Below are positions 35,893-44,853 of a stretch of 63,529 bases of DNA, piece by piece. The notes under the pieces were generated by a model. That model was given only the letters and a program-made list of their open reading frames with translations, did not search any database and was not told the DNA's origin. Source of the DNA: Limosilactobacillus portuensis (GTDB lineage: Bacteria > Bacillota > Bacilli > Lactobacillales > Lactobacillaceae). Location: the NCBI RefSeq assembly GCF_014838735.1, contig NZ_JABUXQ010000012.1:1-63529 (forward strand), given 5' to 3'. Both the position numbers and the translations under genes were made by a program. The number at the start of each line of letters is the position of its first letter. Position 1 is the stretch's first letter.

Positions 35893-36513
35893 ATGACTGA
35901 AATTAGTAATATGGAATTAATTAAAAAAATGTTGAAGAGCTTAGTGATTCTCAGGGAAAATTCATTTGCAAATGCTCATCAGCCATTCCAAGGTTCAATG
36001 CCTGGTTTTGGCTTGGGAAGAGACGGTCAAGAATTTCCAGGTAGGGGAATCGGACCCAACGGAATGTTTAACGATCATCAATTTTCACCAAGAAGTAGGC
36101 GAACAATGTCGGGAGATCGGCCAATGAATGGCGCCTTTTCAATGATGAACGGTCGGCAACCAGACTTTTCAGGGCGTCAAGGATTAGTTCGGGAAAATCT
36201 GCTAACGATTATTGCCGCTGCTCCTGAGGGAATTCGTGCAAAGCAAATTGCTGCTCAAGCTGGTATTAACCAATCATCTGTTTCGGAATCGCTTGGGAAG
36301 CTAGAAGATGATGGTTATATTAGGCGAACAACCGATCCTACTGATAAACGAGCTACCCTAATCTTCTTAACTGACCTAGGAAAGGCACGTGCAAGCGAAG
36401 TTGAGGATCAACAAAAGGAAATGTTTGGTCATTTATTTGACTGTTTAACAGCAAATGAAAAAGCAGAATTAGCACGGTTACTAGACAAGATTATTGCTGG
36501 TAATAAAAAATAG
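35893..36513 (+). CDS. MarR family regulator with a disordered Gly/Met/Arg-rich insertion
   Basis: A 206-residue protein. A first helix (about 1-23, ELIKKMLKSLVIL) is followed by a low-complexity stretch (about 24-93) rich in Gly, Met, Pro, Phe, Arg and Asn. Then comes a winged helix-turn-helix (about 96-165, with IAAQAGINQSSVSESLGKLEDDGYIRR and the wing DPTDKRATLIFLT) and a C-terminal dimerisation helix. Typical MarR proteins are about 140-150 residues, so the insertion splits the dimerisation and DNA-binding parts. It is in one operon with the small peptide upstream and the ABC exporter downstream, and probably represses both. AAGGGAGAG precedes the ATG. Confidence 0.85.
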   Translation: MTEISNMELIKKMLKSLVILRENSFANAHQPFQGSMPGFGLGRDGQEFPGRGIGPNGMFNDHQFSPRSRRTMSGDRPMNGAFSMMNGRQPDFSGRQGLVRENLLTIIAAAPEGIRAKQIAAQAGINQSSVSESLGKLEDDGYIRRTTDPTDKRATLIFLTDLGKARASEVEDQQKEMFGHLFDCLTANEKAELARLLDKIIAGNKK

Positions 36514-36545
36514 CTAATCAAAATAATAAGTGGAGATGAGAGAAT

Positions 36546-38321
36546 ATGAACGAACGACATGGCGGACTTCGAGTAGAAAAGGGGCATGGCCGCTTTAATT
36601 TTCGAAGCTTCTTTAAATTAATTAACCAGGTTCATCCTAAATATTGGCAGTTCATTTTGGGGATTATAATTGGACTGGTTGCTACTGGAATCAATTTATG
36701 GGTTCCTAAGATGGCCCAAAAGCTAATCAATAGTTATAATGGTCACTTAGATAAAGAATTAGTCGTAATCACAATTGGCTTATTTATTGCTGGAACAATT
36801 ATTAGTGCCTTTTCTGGTTTAATTCTTGGTGTATTTGGTGAGAATGTTGTGGCTAACCTCCGGCGTGAGTTATGGGAAAAATTATTAAAGCTACCTGTTC
36901 GCTACTTTGATCGGACTAAAACCGGTGAAATTGCTTCGCGTTTATCTAACGATACTTCTCAAGTGAAGAACCTCTTAGCAAATACCGTTCCCAATGCGTT
37001 GACATCCTTACTGCAGTTCGTCGGTGCGTTAGTGATCATGATTGCAATGGACTGGAAAATGACGGCGATTATTTTTATCACGGTCCCAATTGTTTTTGTC
37101 GCTGTAATGCCGGTAATGAAGATTGCTGGACGGATTGGCTGGAAGCGACAAGATGAATTGGCAAATTTTGCCGGAGACTCAACTAATATTCTTAGTGAAA
37201 TTCGCTTAGTAAAATCTTCAAATTCGGAGAAAAAAGAATTAGTTACCGGAAAACAACGAATTAATAACCTATACAATATTGGTGTTAAGGAAGCAAAAAT
37301 TAACTCGTTAACGACCCCATTAACAAATATGATGATGATGGTGCTCTTCATCGGTGTTTTAAGCTATGGTGCGGTCCGTGTAATGAACCATTCATTATCA
37401 ATGGGGACGCTAATTTCCTTCTTAATGTATCTTTTCCAAATGATGGGTCCCGTTATGATGGTTAGTCAATTATTTAACGAGTTAGCCAAGACTAGTGGCT
37501 CAACTGAACGGATCCAAGAAATGCTCAATGAAGATGAAGAAAAGGCTAAAGCAGAAAAAGAGATTACGGTAATTGATCAGCCATTGAAACTAGAACATGT
37601 TGACTTTGCGTACGAAGAAGGAAAGCAAATTTTACATGATATTAATGTGGTTGCTAAACCAAATACAGTGGTTGCATTTGCTGGTCCGTCTGGTGGTGGA
37701 AAGACGACGATCTTCTCGCTGATTGAACGTTTCTACCAGCCAACTGCTGGAACAATTAAAATCGGTAATGAAAACATTGATAATATCAGTCTTAGTTACT
37801 GGCGAAAACAAATTGGCTTAGTTGGTCAAAATTCAGCGGTAATGCCAGGAACGATTCGCGAAAATCTGATCTATGGCTTGGACCGTGAAGTGAATGATGA
37901 TGAACTATGGCGGGTATTGGAAATGGCGTATGCAGATAAGTTCGTTCGGAAATTAGATAACCAACTTGATACTGAAATTGGTGAACGTGGTGTTAAAATT
38001 TCTGGTGGTCAACGACAACGAATCGCAATTGCTCGGGCATTCCTGCGTAATCCAAAGATCTTAATGCTTGATGAAGCAACCGCTAGTCTCGATTCTGAAT
38101 CAGAATCAATGGTTCAAAAAGCATTAGCAACCCTGATGAAGGGACGAACTACCTTAATAATTGCGCATCGTTTAAGTACCATTGTAGATGCTGATCAAAT
38201 TTACTTTATTGATCATGGAACAGTTTCAGGATCCGGTACTCATAAGGAATTAATTAAGAGTACACCGCTTTATGCTGAATATGTTCACAATCAATTTAAG
38301 GCAAGTAATGGAGAAAATTAA
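36546..38321 (+). CDS. ABC exporter, half-transporter (BmrA/LmrA-like)
   Basis: A 591-residue fusion of a six-helix membrane domain (about 30-320) and an ATPase domain. Walker A is GPSGGGKTT (about 380-388), the signature ISGGQRQR and Walker B ILMLDEATASLD with catalytic Glu, then the H-loop in IAHRLSTI. It should work as a homodimer exporting lipophilic compounds or drugs, since no partner half-transporter is adjacent. A His/Gly-rich N-terminus (NERHGGLRVEKGHGR) is unusual. Its place behind a MarR gene suggests substrate-induced efflux. Confidence 0.92.
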   Translation: MNERHGGLRVEKGHGRFNFRSFFKLINQVHPKYWQFILGIIIGLVATGINLWVPKMAQKLINSYNGHLDKELVVITIGLFIAGTIISAFSGLILGVFGENVVANLRRELWEKLLKLPVRYFDRTKTGEIASRLSNDTSQVKNLLANTVPNALTSLLQFVGALVIMIAMDWKMTAIIFITVPIVFVAVMPVMKIAGRIGWKRQDELANFAGDSTNILSEIRLVKSSNSEKKELVTGKQRINNLYNIGVKEAKINSLTTPLTNMMMMVLFIGVLSYGAVRVMNHSLSMGTLISFLMYLFQMMGPVMMVSQLFNELAKTSGSTERIQEMLNEDEEKAKAEKEITVIDQPLKLEHVDFAYEEGKQILHDINVVAKPNTVVAFAGPSGGGKTTIFSLIERFYQPTAGTIKIGNENIDNISLSYWRKQIGLVGQNSAVMPGTIRENLIYGLDREVNDDELWRVLEMAYADKFVRKLDNQLDTEIGERGVKISGGQRQRIAIARAFLRNPKILMLDEATASLDSESESMVQKALATLMKGRTTLIIAHRLSTIVDADQIYFIDHGTVSGSGTHKELIKSTPLYAEYVHNQFKASNGEN

Positions 38322-38343
38322 ACAGAATATTGGATAAAGGATG

Positions 38344-38396
38344 GGAGCGTAAAAACGAAGTCATTTATGACCTCGTTTTTACGCTCCTGTTTGTGT
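38344..38396 (+). terminator. Terminator after the ABC exporter
   Basis: GGAGCGTAAAAACGA pairs with TCGTTTTTACGCTCC around a GTCATTTATGAC stem-loop (38344-38387). The T-run after the stem is weak, but the inner arms are long. Confidence 0.75.
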
Positions 38397-38566
38397 ACTG
38401 GACTGTTCATACTTTATCTAAGCAATAGGGCTTATGTCACGGCTTCATAATTATATGTAGAGAGCAATGAATTGTGATCGTTTGTACAAATTTTGTTGAT
38501 TTAGGCTTATAATGTAAGCGGATAACTTAATATTGTTAAGGAATTGGAATAAGGAGTTGAAGATCC
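38397..38566 (+). promoter_or_regulatory. Upstream region of the permease gene with TATAAT and a palindrome
   Basis: This intergenic stretch holds a -10-like TATAAT at 38508-38513 and a perfect 10-base palindrome TTTGTACAAA at 38481-38490, where a -35 box or operator would lie. No standard -35 hexamer is evident at 17 bases. Nothing else is seen. Confidence 0.35.
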
Positions 38567-40057
38567 GTGGCGACGGAAAAGAAAAAGTTAATTACGACAC
38601 CAACGCTGGTCTTGATGATCATTTCGACCATTTATGGATTCGGAAATGTTTCGATTGCCTATGCTCAGATGTCATATGCTGGAATGTTTTGGTATATTAT
38701 TGGGGGAATCTGTTTTTTCTTCCCATGTTGTTTAATGATGGCCGAGTATGGTTCAGCATTTAACGAAGCAAAAGGGGGAATCTACTCTTGGCTAGCGGGT
38801 TCAATTGGCGAAAAGCTTGCATTCATTGGAACGTTTATCTGGCTTGCTAGTTGGGTCCTGTGGATTGTTTCGAGTGCTTCACGACTTTGGATTACGTTAT
38901 CAGCATTGCTTTTTGGGCGCGATACTACGCAAAGTTGGCATATTGGTGCTTTAGATTCGACGCAGTTGATCGGGATTTTGGCAATTATTTTTGTAATCGT
39001 TGTTACCTGGTTAAGCTCGCGGGGGATTAATGGTATTACAAAAATTAGTTCCTTTGGTGGTGCCTTCATGATCATAATGAACTTTATCTTTATTTTTGCT
39101 AGTTTAATTACGATTATTGCAAATCATGGTGTTCCGGCACAGCCAATTGACGGAATTAAGACATTTTTTGTATCGCCTAATCCATCATTTCAAACACCAA
39201 TTGCAATTATTTCATTTGTTGTTTATGCGATCTTTGCATATGCAGGAATGGAAAATCTTGGTGGGGTTACTGATAGTATGAAAAATCCTTCAAGAACTTT
39301 TCCTAAGGGGTTAACAATTGGGGCTATCTTGACCATTGGTAGTTATGTATTAATGATTGTAATGACTGGATTTAGTGTAAATTATAATCAAGTAATTGCT
39401 AAATCAAGTGTTAATCTGGGGAATGTAACATATGTTGTTTTCCATCGTTTAGGTTACATGATGGGCGTTTCTCTAGGGTTAAGTCATGGAGTAAATCTAT
39501 TCTTGGGAGATTTATTTACCCGGTTGATTGCCCTTGCCGGGTTAATGGGGATGCTTGGTGCAATGTTTATCCTTGTGTATACGCCAATTAAGTCTTTTAT
39601 TATGGGATCAAACCCTGATTTATGGCCAGCACGTGTTACCAAGTTGAATCAACATGGAATGCCCGCTTTTGCAATGTGGATTCAAGCAATCATTGTTTCA
39701 GTAATTATCTTGCTAGTAGCCTTTGGTGGTTCTGCGGCAGCTAGTTTTTATCAGATCCTAACTGATATGGGGAATGTTTCCACTTGTGCGCCATATATTT
39801 TCTTGGTTGGAGCATTTCCAGCATTTCAGCGGAAAGATATTCCACGTGAATTTGTGGCATTTAAGAATCGCTTTTGGACTAAGGTTCTGGTATGGTTTGT
39901 CGAAATTATTGTTTGTTTGGGAATCATCTTTACTTGTATCCAGCCGATTTTGGATCATGATTATCAAACAGCCTTTTGGACAGCAATTGGACCGGTCTTC
40001 TTTGGAATCGTTGCGTGGGTGCTTTATGATTATGCATCTAAGCATGCCCGAGCATAA
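38567..40057 (+). CDS. yjeM: APC-superfamily amino-acid permease (YjeM-like)
   Basis: A 496-residue transporter with about 12 membrane helices. The N-terminal TPTLVLMIISTIYGFGNVS and the helix 6 region YAGMENLGGVTDSMKNPSRTFPKG fit the glutamate/GABA antiporter-like branch annotated as YjeM. Substrate is not certain; a GABA or glutamate role would link to acid tolerance, but no decarboxylase gene is nearby. The GTG at 38567 follows AAGGAG by 10 bases. Confidence 0.82.
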   Translation: MATEKKKLITTPTLVLMIISTIYGFGNVSIAYAQMSYAGMFWYIIGGICFFFPCCLMMAEYGSAFNEAKGGIYSWLAGSIGEKLAFIGTFIWLASWVLWIVSSASRLWITLSALLFGRDTTQSWHIGALDSTQLIGILAIIFVIVVTWLSSRGINGITKISSFGGAFMIIMNFIFIFASLITIIANHGVPAQPIDGIKTFFVSPNPSFQTPIAIISFVVYAIFAYAGMENLGGVTDSMKNPSRTFPKGLTIGAILTIGSYVLMIVMTGFSVNYNQVIAKSSVNLGNVTYVVFHRLGYMMGVSLGLSHGVNLFLGDLFTRLIALAGLMGMLGAMFILVYTPIKSFIMGSNPDLWPARVTKLNQHGMPAFAMWIQAIIVSVIILLVAFGGSAAASFYQILTDMGNVSTCAPYIFLVGAFPAFQRKDIPREFVAFKNRFWTKVLVWFVEIIVCLGIIFTCIQPILDHDYQTAFWTAIGPVFFGIVAWVLYDYASKHARA

Positions 40058-40060
40058 CTA

Positions 40061-40108
40061 AAAACAACCTAAGATTATTTTCGTTCTGAACTAATCTTAG
40101 GTTGTTTT
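40061..40108. terminator. Bidirectional terminator between permease and MATE genes
   Basis: AAAACAACCTAAGATTA (40061-40077) pairs exactly with TAATCTTAGGTTGTTTT (40092-40108), between convergent genes. Confidence 0.92.
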
Positions 40109-40112
40109 AATT

Positions 40113-41420
40113 TTAAATATCATTGTATTGAATAATCCGTTGATGAATTAAGACGATTCCAATTCCCGTGACAATTAGTTCAGTTAACGGAACTGCTGCC
40201 CAAACGCCCTTAAGGCCAAAGAAAAACGGCAGAATAAATATTAATGGTAGGAGAACCAGGTAACCGCGGAGCAGCGATAGAGCAAACGAAGCACGAGCTG
40301 AATTAGTCGCTGTTAAGAACAAAATAAAGAGGTAATTTAAGGCACTGAAGAAGGCGCTCGTGAAGTAAATTGGTAGTCCTACAGCGGCATAATGAACGAG
40401 CTGAAGTGAATTTTGAGTATTAAAAAGACCGATGATTGGGTACTTAAATGTAGTTAAGATGATAAATTCAGTAAGTGCTAACGCAAGTGTAATGATGATC
40501 CCAACCCTTAATGCGTGCGATACGTTGCTGAAATGGTGTTCACCGTATTCGCGACTAGCAACTGGTTGAACTCCGAGGGCAACCCCGTTAGCAATTGCTA
40601 GAACCACGATTGCAATGTTTGAAATAACATCATAAGCCGCAACGGCATAGTTGTTTGCTAGCATTAAAAGAACATGGTTAAAGAAGAAGACGCTAACACC
40701 GGTGCTTAATTCATTTAGTGCTGCCGCAGAACCTAGTCGTGCTGATTCAATGAGTGGCTTAAAGGAAGGACGAACAAAGTGAAAGTGAAGTCGACGATTT
40801 TTAAATTTCCGGTGAAATGATAAAACTACTAGACTAATTGCGGGTGAAAAGATTACTGCTAAAGCGGCTCCCTCCATTTTTAAACCGAGGCCAAAGATGA
40901 AGAACCAGTCAATGATAATTACTGATGATGTTTCGATAACAGTCGCCAACATGGTTAAGGTTGGGTTGCCATCATTACGAATAAAGTTGATACTAACATA
41001 GTTGCACATTACAAATGGGCCACACCATGCCACTATTCGTACATAGGTAATAGCGAGTTCTCTTGTAGCATTATTGGCACCGAGAAAGTCAACAATTCCG
41101 ACTGAAAAAATGTCAATTAGAATTGCAAGTGCTATTCCCAGAATTGCCGCGGAGATCATTAGTGAGCTGTATAATGATTCAATCCGCTTAGGGTGGAGAA
41201 TTTTATTTAGCGAAAAAATTGTTGCACCACCAACACCGAGTAATAAACCAAGGGCGTTAAAGAGATTAAAGATGGGCAGAGCAAGGTTAAGCGCAGTTAA
41301 TCCTAATGCGCCCGCAGCAATTGAAATAAAAAGGGTGTCAATCAAAACATAAATTGATGTTCCAAGCATGGCAATAATGTTTCGACTAACATAATGAAAA
41401 ACTTCTTTAGTGATTGGCAA
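40113..41420 (-). CDS. MATE family efflux transporter
   Basis: About 435 residues with about 12 membrane helices in two similar halves, typical of Na+ or H+-coupled multidrug exporters (TSIYVLIDTLFIS, GVGGATIFSLNK, IINFIRNDGNPT-like VSINFIRNDGNPT). An in-frame ATG at 41498 adds an atypical 26-residue extension. The TTG at 41420, 8 bases after GGAGG, gives MPITKEVFHYVSRN and is the better start. The substrate is unknown. It has its own transcript on the minus strand. Confidence 0.9.
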   Translation of the reverse strand: MPITKEVFHYVSRNIIAMLGTSIYVLIDTLFISIAAGALGLTALNLALPIFNLFNALGLLLGVGGATIFSLNKILHPKRIESLYSSLMISAAILGIALAILIDIFSVGIVDFLGANNATRELAITYVRIVAWCGPFVMCNYVSINFIRNDGNPTLTMLATVIETSSVIIIDWFFIFGLGLKMEGAALAVIFSPAISLVVLSFHRKFKNRRLHFHFVRPSFKPLIESARLGSAAALNELSTGVSVFFFNHVLLMLANNYAVAAYDVISNIAIVVLAIANGVALGVQPVASREYGEHHFSNVSHALRVGIIITLALALTEFIILTTFKYPIIGLFNTQNSLQLVHYAAVGLPIYFTSAFFSALNYLFILFLTATNSARASFALSLLRGYLVLLPLIFILPFFFGLKGVWAAVPLTELIVTGIGIVLIHQRIIQYNDI

Positions 41421-41574
41421 AATAAAAACCTCCAGATTAGCTTCCCATCCTCCAGAAATTTGGACGCCTGTTTGGAAAGTAAAATAATTTATAAACAAAA
41501 CCCGGCGATTTTGTGGCTCTTATTTCATTAACTTTATCTTAGCAAATCGAGTGTAGCGGTAAAAGAGGTGGACC

Positions 41575-41985
41575 TTAGATTAGGATCCCATTAAGGTGAT
41601 CAATCTCGTGTTGGACGATCTCTGCAGCTATATCTGAGAGCTGTAAGGTTTGTAAACGCCAAGCTTGATCACGGAAGGTAACCTTAATTTGACGATAACG
41701 CGTAACAGCTCTTTTCCCGGGAAGTGAAAGGCAGCCTTCAGTTGCCTGATATGGCTCTTGTTTTTGAGTTATCTGTGGATTGTACATTACCATGTTAATT
41801 GGACCAAGGCGTGCAATGATAATTGCCTTATTGATGCCAATCATATTTGCCGCCATCCCAATGCATTCTGCTTGGTGTGCATTTAAAGTATCTTTGAGAT
41901 CGATACCAACATTGAGATCTTGCTTTGTTGCGGGGATAGCACGTTGTTGTAAAAGTATTTGATCGTGGTTAATTGGTTTAATCAT
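41575..41985 (-). CDS. Peptide deformylase-like protein with altered motif 1
   Basis: A 136-residue protein of the peptide deformylase fold. The metal ligands are present: Cys85 in EGCLSLPG and the HEIDH motif (His126, Glu127, His130). Motif 1, normally GxGLAAxQ, reads CIGMAANM here (41-48), so the catalytic-loop Gln is Met48. Short second-copy deformylases with the same change occur in streptococci, and I recall that they were reported inactive. Full removal of N-formyl groups probably depends on another Def elsewhere. AGGAGACAAG precedes the ATG. Confidence 0.85.
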   Translation of the reverse strand: MIKPINHDQILLQQRAIPATKQDLNVGIDLKDTLNAHQAECIGMAANMIGINKAIIIARLGPINMVMYNPQITQKQEPYQATEGCLSLPGKRAVTRYRQIKVTFRDQAWRLQTLQLSDIAAEIVQHEIDHLNGILI

Positions 41986-42005
41986 TATCTTGTCTCCTAA
42001 AATAA

Positions 42006-42033
42006 AAGGGCTATAGTAATTGCCATAGTCCTT
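42006..42033 (-). terminator. Terminator after yidC (minus strand)
   Basis: AAGGGCTAT (42006-42014) pairs with ATAGTCCTT (42025-42033). Read on the minus strand it is followed by a TTTTATTTT tract. Confidence 0.65.
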
Positions 42034-42039
42034 AGTTTT

Positions 42040-43008
42040 TTAATTATTGTTTTTATGATGGTGTTGCTTACCAGCATTTCGTTGACGATTGCTTGGCTTT
42101 GGTGTGGCTGAAGAAGCCGGTGCAGCAGATTTCTTTAATTGATCAATCGTTGCAGAAACGTTATCAGTTGCGTTCGCTGCTGAATCATTTGTTGTTAGAG
42201 CATCAGGAACCTTAATTGGGTTGTTCTTATTTTCTTCTGCAATTTGTTTGCGAATTCGTGGGCGATATGCGTTGATCATTAAGGTTTGAAGAATTGCAAA
42301 TAACCCACCAATAAAGAAGTAAAGGCCTAATCCAGCCGATGAAGTTAACGAGATGAAGAAGGTCATGAATGGACTCATCCAGATTGCCATCTTCATTTGC
42401 TTCTTTTGCTCTTCAGGAACGCCAACTAATCCAAGGTAGCTTTGTGCTGCGTATGCGATGAAGGAAAGGATTGCAAAAAGAATGCTTGGCTTCCCGAGGG
42501 CGATTCCCATAAAGGTTGCATGATAAAGGTCAGGGGAATAGCGGATTGCAGCATAGAGGGCAGCAAAGACTGGAAACTGGATTAGAAGTGGTAAACAGCC
42601 AATTCCCCCAGTTAAACTGACATTGTTTTCCCGGTAAACAGCCATCATTTGTGCACCAACAGCAGCTTGTTCTTCTGGGGTTTTAGCTTCCCGTTGCTTC
42701 TTTTGGAGCTCTTTAAGTAGTGGCTGGATCTTGGCCATTTTTTCTTGCATGATGGTTGATTTTTTCATCTGTGAGAACATCACTGGTAGCAGGATTGTCC
42801 GAACAACAACAACAATCACAATAATTGCCCAACCATAATTATTACCTAAGTGACTAGCAAGCCATTCCATTAAGTGTTGCATTGGCTTTGCAAGATACGT
42901 ATACGTCAGTCCATATGGCTTTCCTGACTTTGTTGTTCGCACACAGCCAGTCAGAAATAGTAGGGTAACGGTTAATAGTCCCGCAACTGAAAGTCGTTTT
43001 CGTTTCAT
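42040..43008 (-). CDS. yidC: Membrane protein insertase YidC (lipoprotein form)
   Basis: A 322-residue Oxa1/YidC insertase. The signal peptide ends in LTGC (Cys22), so it is a lipoprotein, as in Gram-positive YidC1/SpoIIIJ and YidC2. The helices include VVVVRTILLPVMFSQ, with the conserved hydrophilic-groove Arg, and GCLPLLIQFPVFAALY. The C-terminal tail is long and basic (HHHKNNN end), as in YidC2-type proteins that bind ribosomes. Since the rnpA-linked copy is not here, this is likely the second (YidC2-like) paralogue. Confidence 0.93.
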   Translation of the reverse strand: MKRKRLSVAGLLTVTLLFLTGCVRTTKSGKPYGLTYTYLAKPMQHLMEWLASHLGNNYGWAIIVIVVVVRTILLPVMFSQMKKSTIMQEKMAKIQPLLKELQKKQREAKTPEEQAAVGAQMMAVYRENNVSLTGGIGCLPLLIQFPVFAALYAAIRYSPDLYHATFMGIALGKPSILFAILSFIAYAAQSYLGLVGVPEEQKKQMKMAIWMSPFMTFFISLTSSAGLGLYFFIGGLFAILQTLMINAYRPRIRKQIAEENKNNPIKVPDALTTNDSAANATDNVSATIDQLKKSAAPASSATPKPSNRQRNAGKQHHHKNNN

Positions 43009-43105
43009 TAATATTCTCCCTTAGTGTATTTAAGTATAGTGTTAAATAGTATAAAACAGTACATATATTAACATTAATTCTATTAGCAATTCTACTGATT
43101 TAACG

Positions 43106-43381
43106 CTATTTAATCATAAAAAGCTGATAATGCTGGGGTGGTAGTTCCTCAATCTGCAAGTTGGTAACGTGGGCAAATGGGGTTGGTCCAGCTTTAATTA
43201 GGTGAATAAATTCTTTCAAGTTTGGGTGGTTACCTTCAGCAATGATTCTGACAGTTCCGTCTGATAAGTTCTGGACGGTTCCCGTAATGGCGAGGCGGTT
43301 AGCAATTTGTAATGTTCCGTAGCGAAAACCAACCCCTTGAACCTGACCATGGGCAATTATTTTTAAACAGTGAAGTTCCAT
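43106..43381 (-). CDS. acyP: Acylphosphatase
   Basis: A 91-residue enzyme that hydrolyses carboxyl phosphates. The catalytic Arg20 in GQVQGVGFR and Asn38 in GTVQNLSDG are present. It lies upstream of yidC on the minus strand and is divergent from the RNA methyltransferase, an arrangement common in lactobacilli. GGAGGAG precedes the start. Confidence 0.94.
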   Translation of the reverse strand: MELHCLKIIAHGQVQGVGFRYGTLQIANRLAITGTVQNLSDGTVRIIAEGNHPNLKEFIHLIKAGPTPFAHVTNLQIEELPPQHYQLFMIK

Positions 43382-43480
43382 TTAGACTCCTCCTCCCCCT
43401 TAATAAAATCATAGAAATTATTAACATCATTGTACGCTATAACCATGGTATAATTAATCAAAAGAGGAGTCGATAATTAA

Positions 43481-44257
43481 ATGGAAAAACTTACGTCGAT
43501 TCATAATCAACACGTAAAAAATTGGAAAAAGCTTCAAACAAAGAAATACCGTCGGCAAACGGGGACATACTTGCTTGACGGATGGCATTTGGTAAGTGAG
43601 GCGGTTCAATCTGGCACTCAAGTCTTACAGTTAATTGGAACAAGTGAACAGCTTGCTGCTCATCCTGACTTAACTTCACTTACTGATGAAGTATATGAAG
43701 TTACTGAAGAGGTAATGCAGCATATTACTGACACGGTTACCCCGCAAGGAATTGCTGCAGTGGTTCCGTTACCAGATGCACACAAGATTCCAGACATGGA
43801 AAATCTTCATGGTGGCTGGCTATTTCTTGATCGTGTTCAGGATCCAGGTAACGTTGGTACAATGGTACGAACCGCTGATGCTGCTGGATTTACGGGTGTA
43901 GTGGTCAGTCATCGTTCGGCAGATATTTTTAGCCCGAAAGTGATTCGTTCGATGCAAGGATCTCAATTTCATTTGAATTTATATGAAGGGGATCTAGCAA
44001 AGTGGGTTGAAGATTTTAAGACGCTTAATGCACCAGTTTACGGGACTCAGCTTAACCCGCAAGCAAAAAGTTTTCGTGATGTTGAACCTGGTAAGACCTT
44101 TGCTTTAATTATGGGAAATGAGGGGCAAGGGATGAGCGAACAGCTTCTTAGTCAAACGACGACTAACCTTTACATTCCAATGCAAGGACAGGCAGAGTCA
44201 CTAAATGTTGCTGTTTCTGCTGGCATTCTTATGTTTCAGTTAAATAAAAATTTATAA
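43481..44257 (+). CDS. TrmH/SpoU family RNA methyltransferase (YsgA-like)
   Basis: A 258-residue SPOUT methyltransferase. The N-terminal L30e-like substrate-binding region (about 1-100) is followed by the knotted SAM-binding domain with DRVQDPGNVGTMVRTADAAG, IMGNEGQGMS and the C-terminal IPMQGQAESLNVAVSAGI. It is a likely 2'-O-ribose methyltransferase of rRNA or tRNA; the exact site is unknown. Position next to acyP and upstream of pheS fits Bacillus ysgA. Confidence 0.93.
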   Translation: MEKLTSIHNQHVKNWKKLQTKKYRRQTGTYLLDGWHLVSEAVQSGTQVLQLIGTSEQLAAHPDLTSLTDEVYEVTEEVMQHITDTVTPQGIAAVVPLPDAHKIPDMENLHGGWLFLDRVQDPGNVGTMVRTADAAGFTGVVVSHRSADIFSPKVIRSMQGSQFHLNLYEGDLAKWVEDFKTLNAPVYGTQLNPQAKSFRDVEPGKTFALIMGNEGQGMSEQLLSQTTTNLYIPMQGQAESLNVAVSAGILMFQLNKNL

Positions 44258-44324
44258 TGCTTAATGATTTATTTGTTAAGATAGATCTTGTAAAATATCT
44301 TTAAGAATTGAAAAGGGGGATTAT

Positions 44325-44831
44325 ATGAAGTCAATTAATGAATGGCGAACCGATTCGGAGTATGTTTCTATTGTTAGTGATTTATTAGCTCAGCCAGCTG
44401 TTCAGAAGTTAGCTCAGTATACACAGCATCATCACTCAAACCGTCTCCAACATTCGATTGCGGTCTCATTCGATAGTTACAGGATTGCTAAACGAATGCA
44501 TCTTGATTATCGGAGTGTTGCTCGCGCTGGCTTACTACACGATCTCTTTTATTATGACTGGCGAACTACTAAATTTGACTTGGGGACACATGCGTTTATT
44601 CATCCGCGAGTAGCTTTGCGAAATGCTGAAAAATTAACAAAATTAAATGCTAAGGAGAAAGATATTATCCTTAAGCACATGTTTGGTGCAACATTAGCGT
44701 TGCCAAAGTATCGTGAGAGCTGGATTGTTTCCCTTGTGGATGACTTTGAAGCTGAGCATGAATTCTTTAGTCCGCTTCGGGCTAAGTTGGCACGGAAGAT
44801 CCGTAAGCGTCGCATGAAGTCTGTATGGTAG
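44325..44831 (+). CDS. HD-domain protein
   Basis: A 168-residue protein with HD-hydrolase metal motifs: HHHSNRLQHSIAVSFDSY (His ligand) and AGLLHDLFYYDW (His-Asp pair), then HPRVALRNAEKL and KHMFG. The family is common in Firmicutes but without an assigned substrate; phosphohydrolase activity on nucleotides is the general expectation. The basic C-terminus (KLARKIRKRRMKSVW) is notable. GGGGG precedes the ATG. Confidence 0.85.
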   Translation: MKSINEWRTDSEYVSIVSDLLAQPAVQKLAQYTQHHHSNRLQHSIAVSFDSYRIAKRMHLDYRSVARAGLLHDLFYYDWRTTKFDLGTHAFIHPRVALRNAEKLTKLNAKEKDIILKHMFGATLALPKYRESWIVSLVDDFEAEHEFFSPLRAKLARKIRKRRMKSVW

Positions 44832-44853
44832 TTTGTGGAAGGGAGTTGTTACT

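Noticed and set aside
40113-41498. Longer start for the MATE transporter
   Set aside because: The extra 26 residues have no ribosome site and are not transporter-like; TTG 41420 follows GGAGG.
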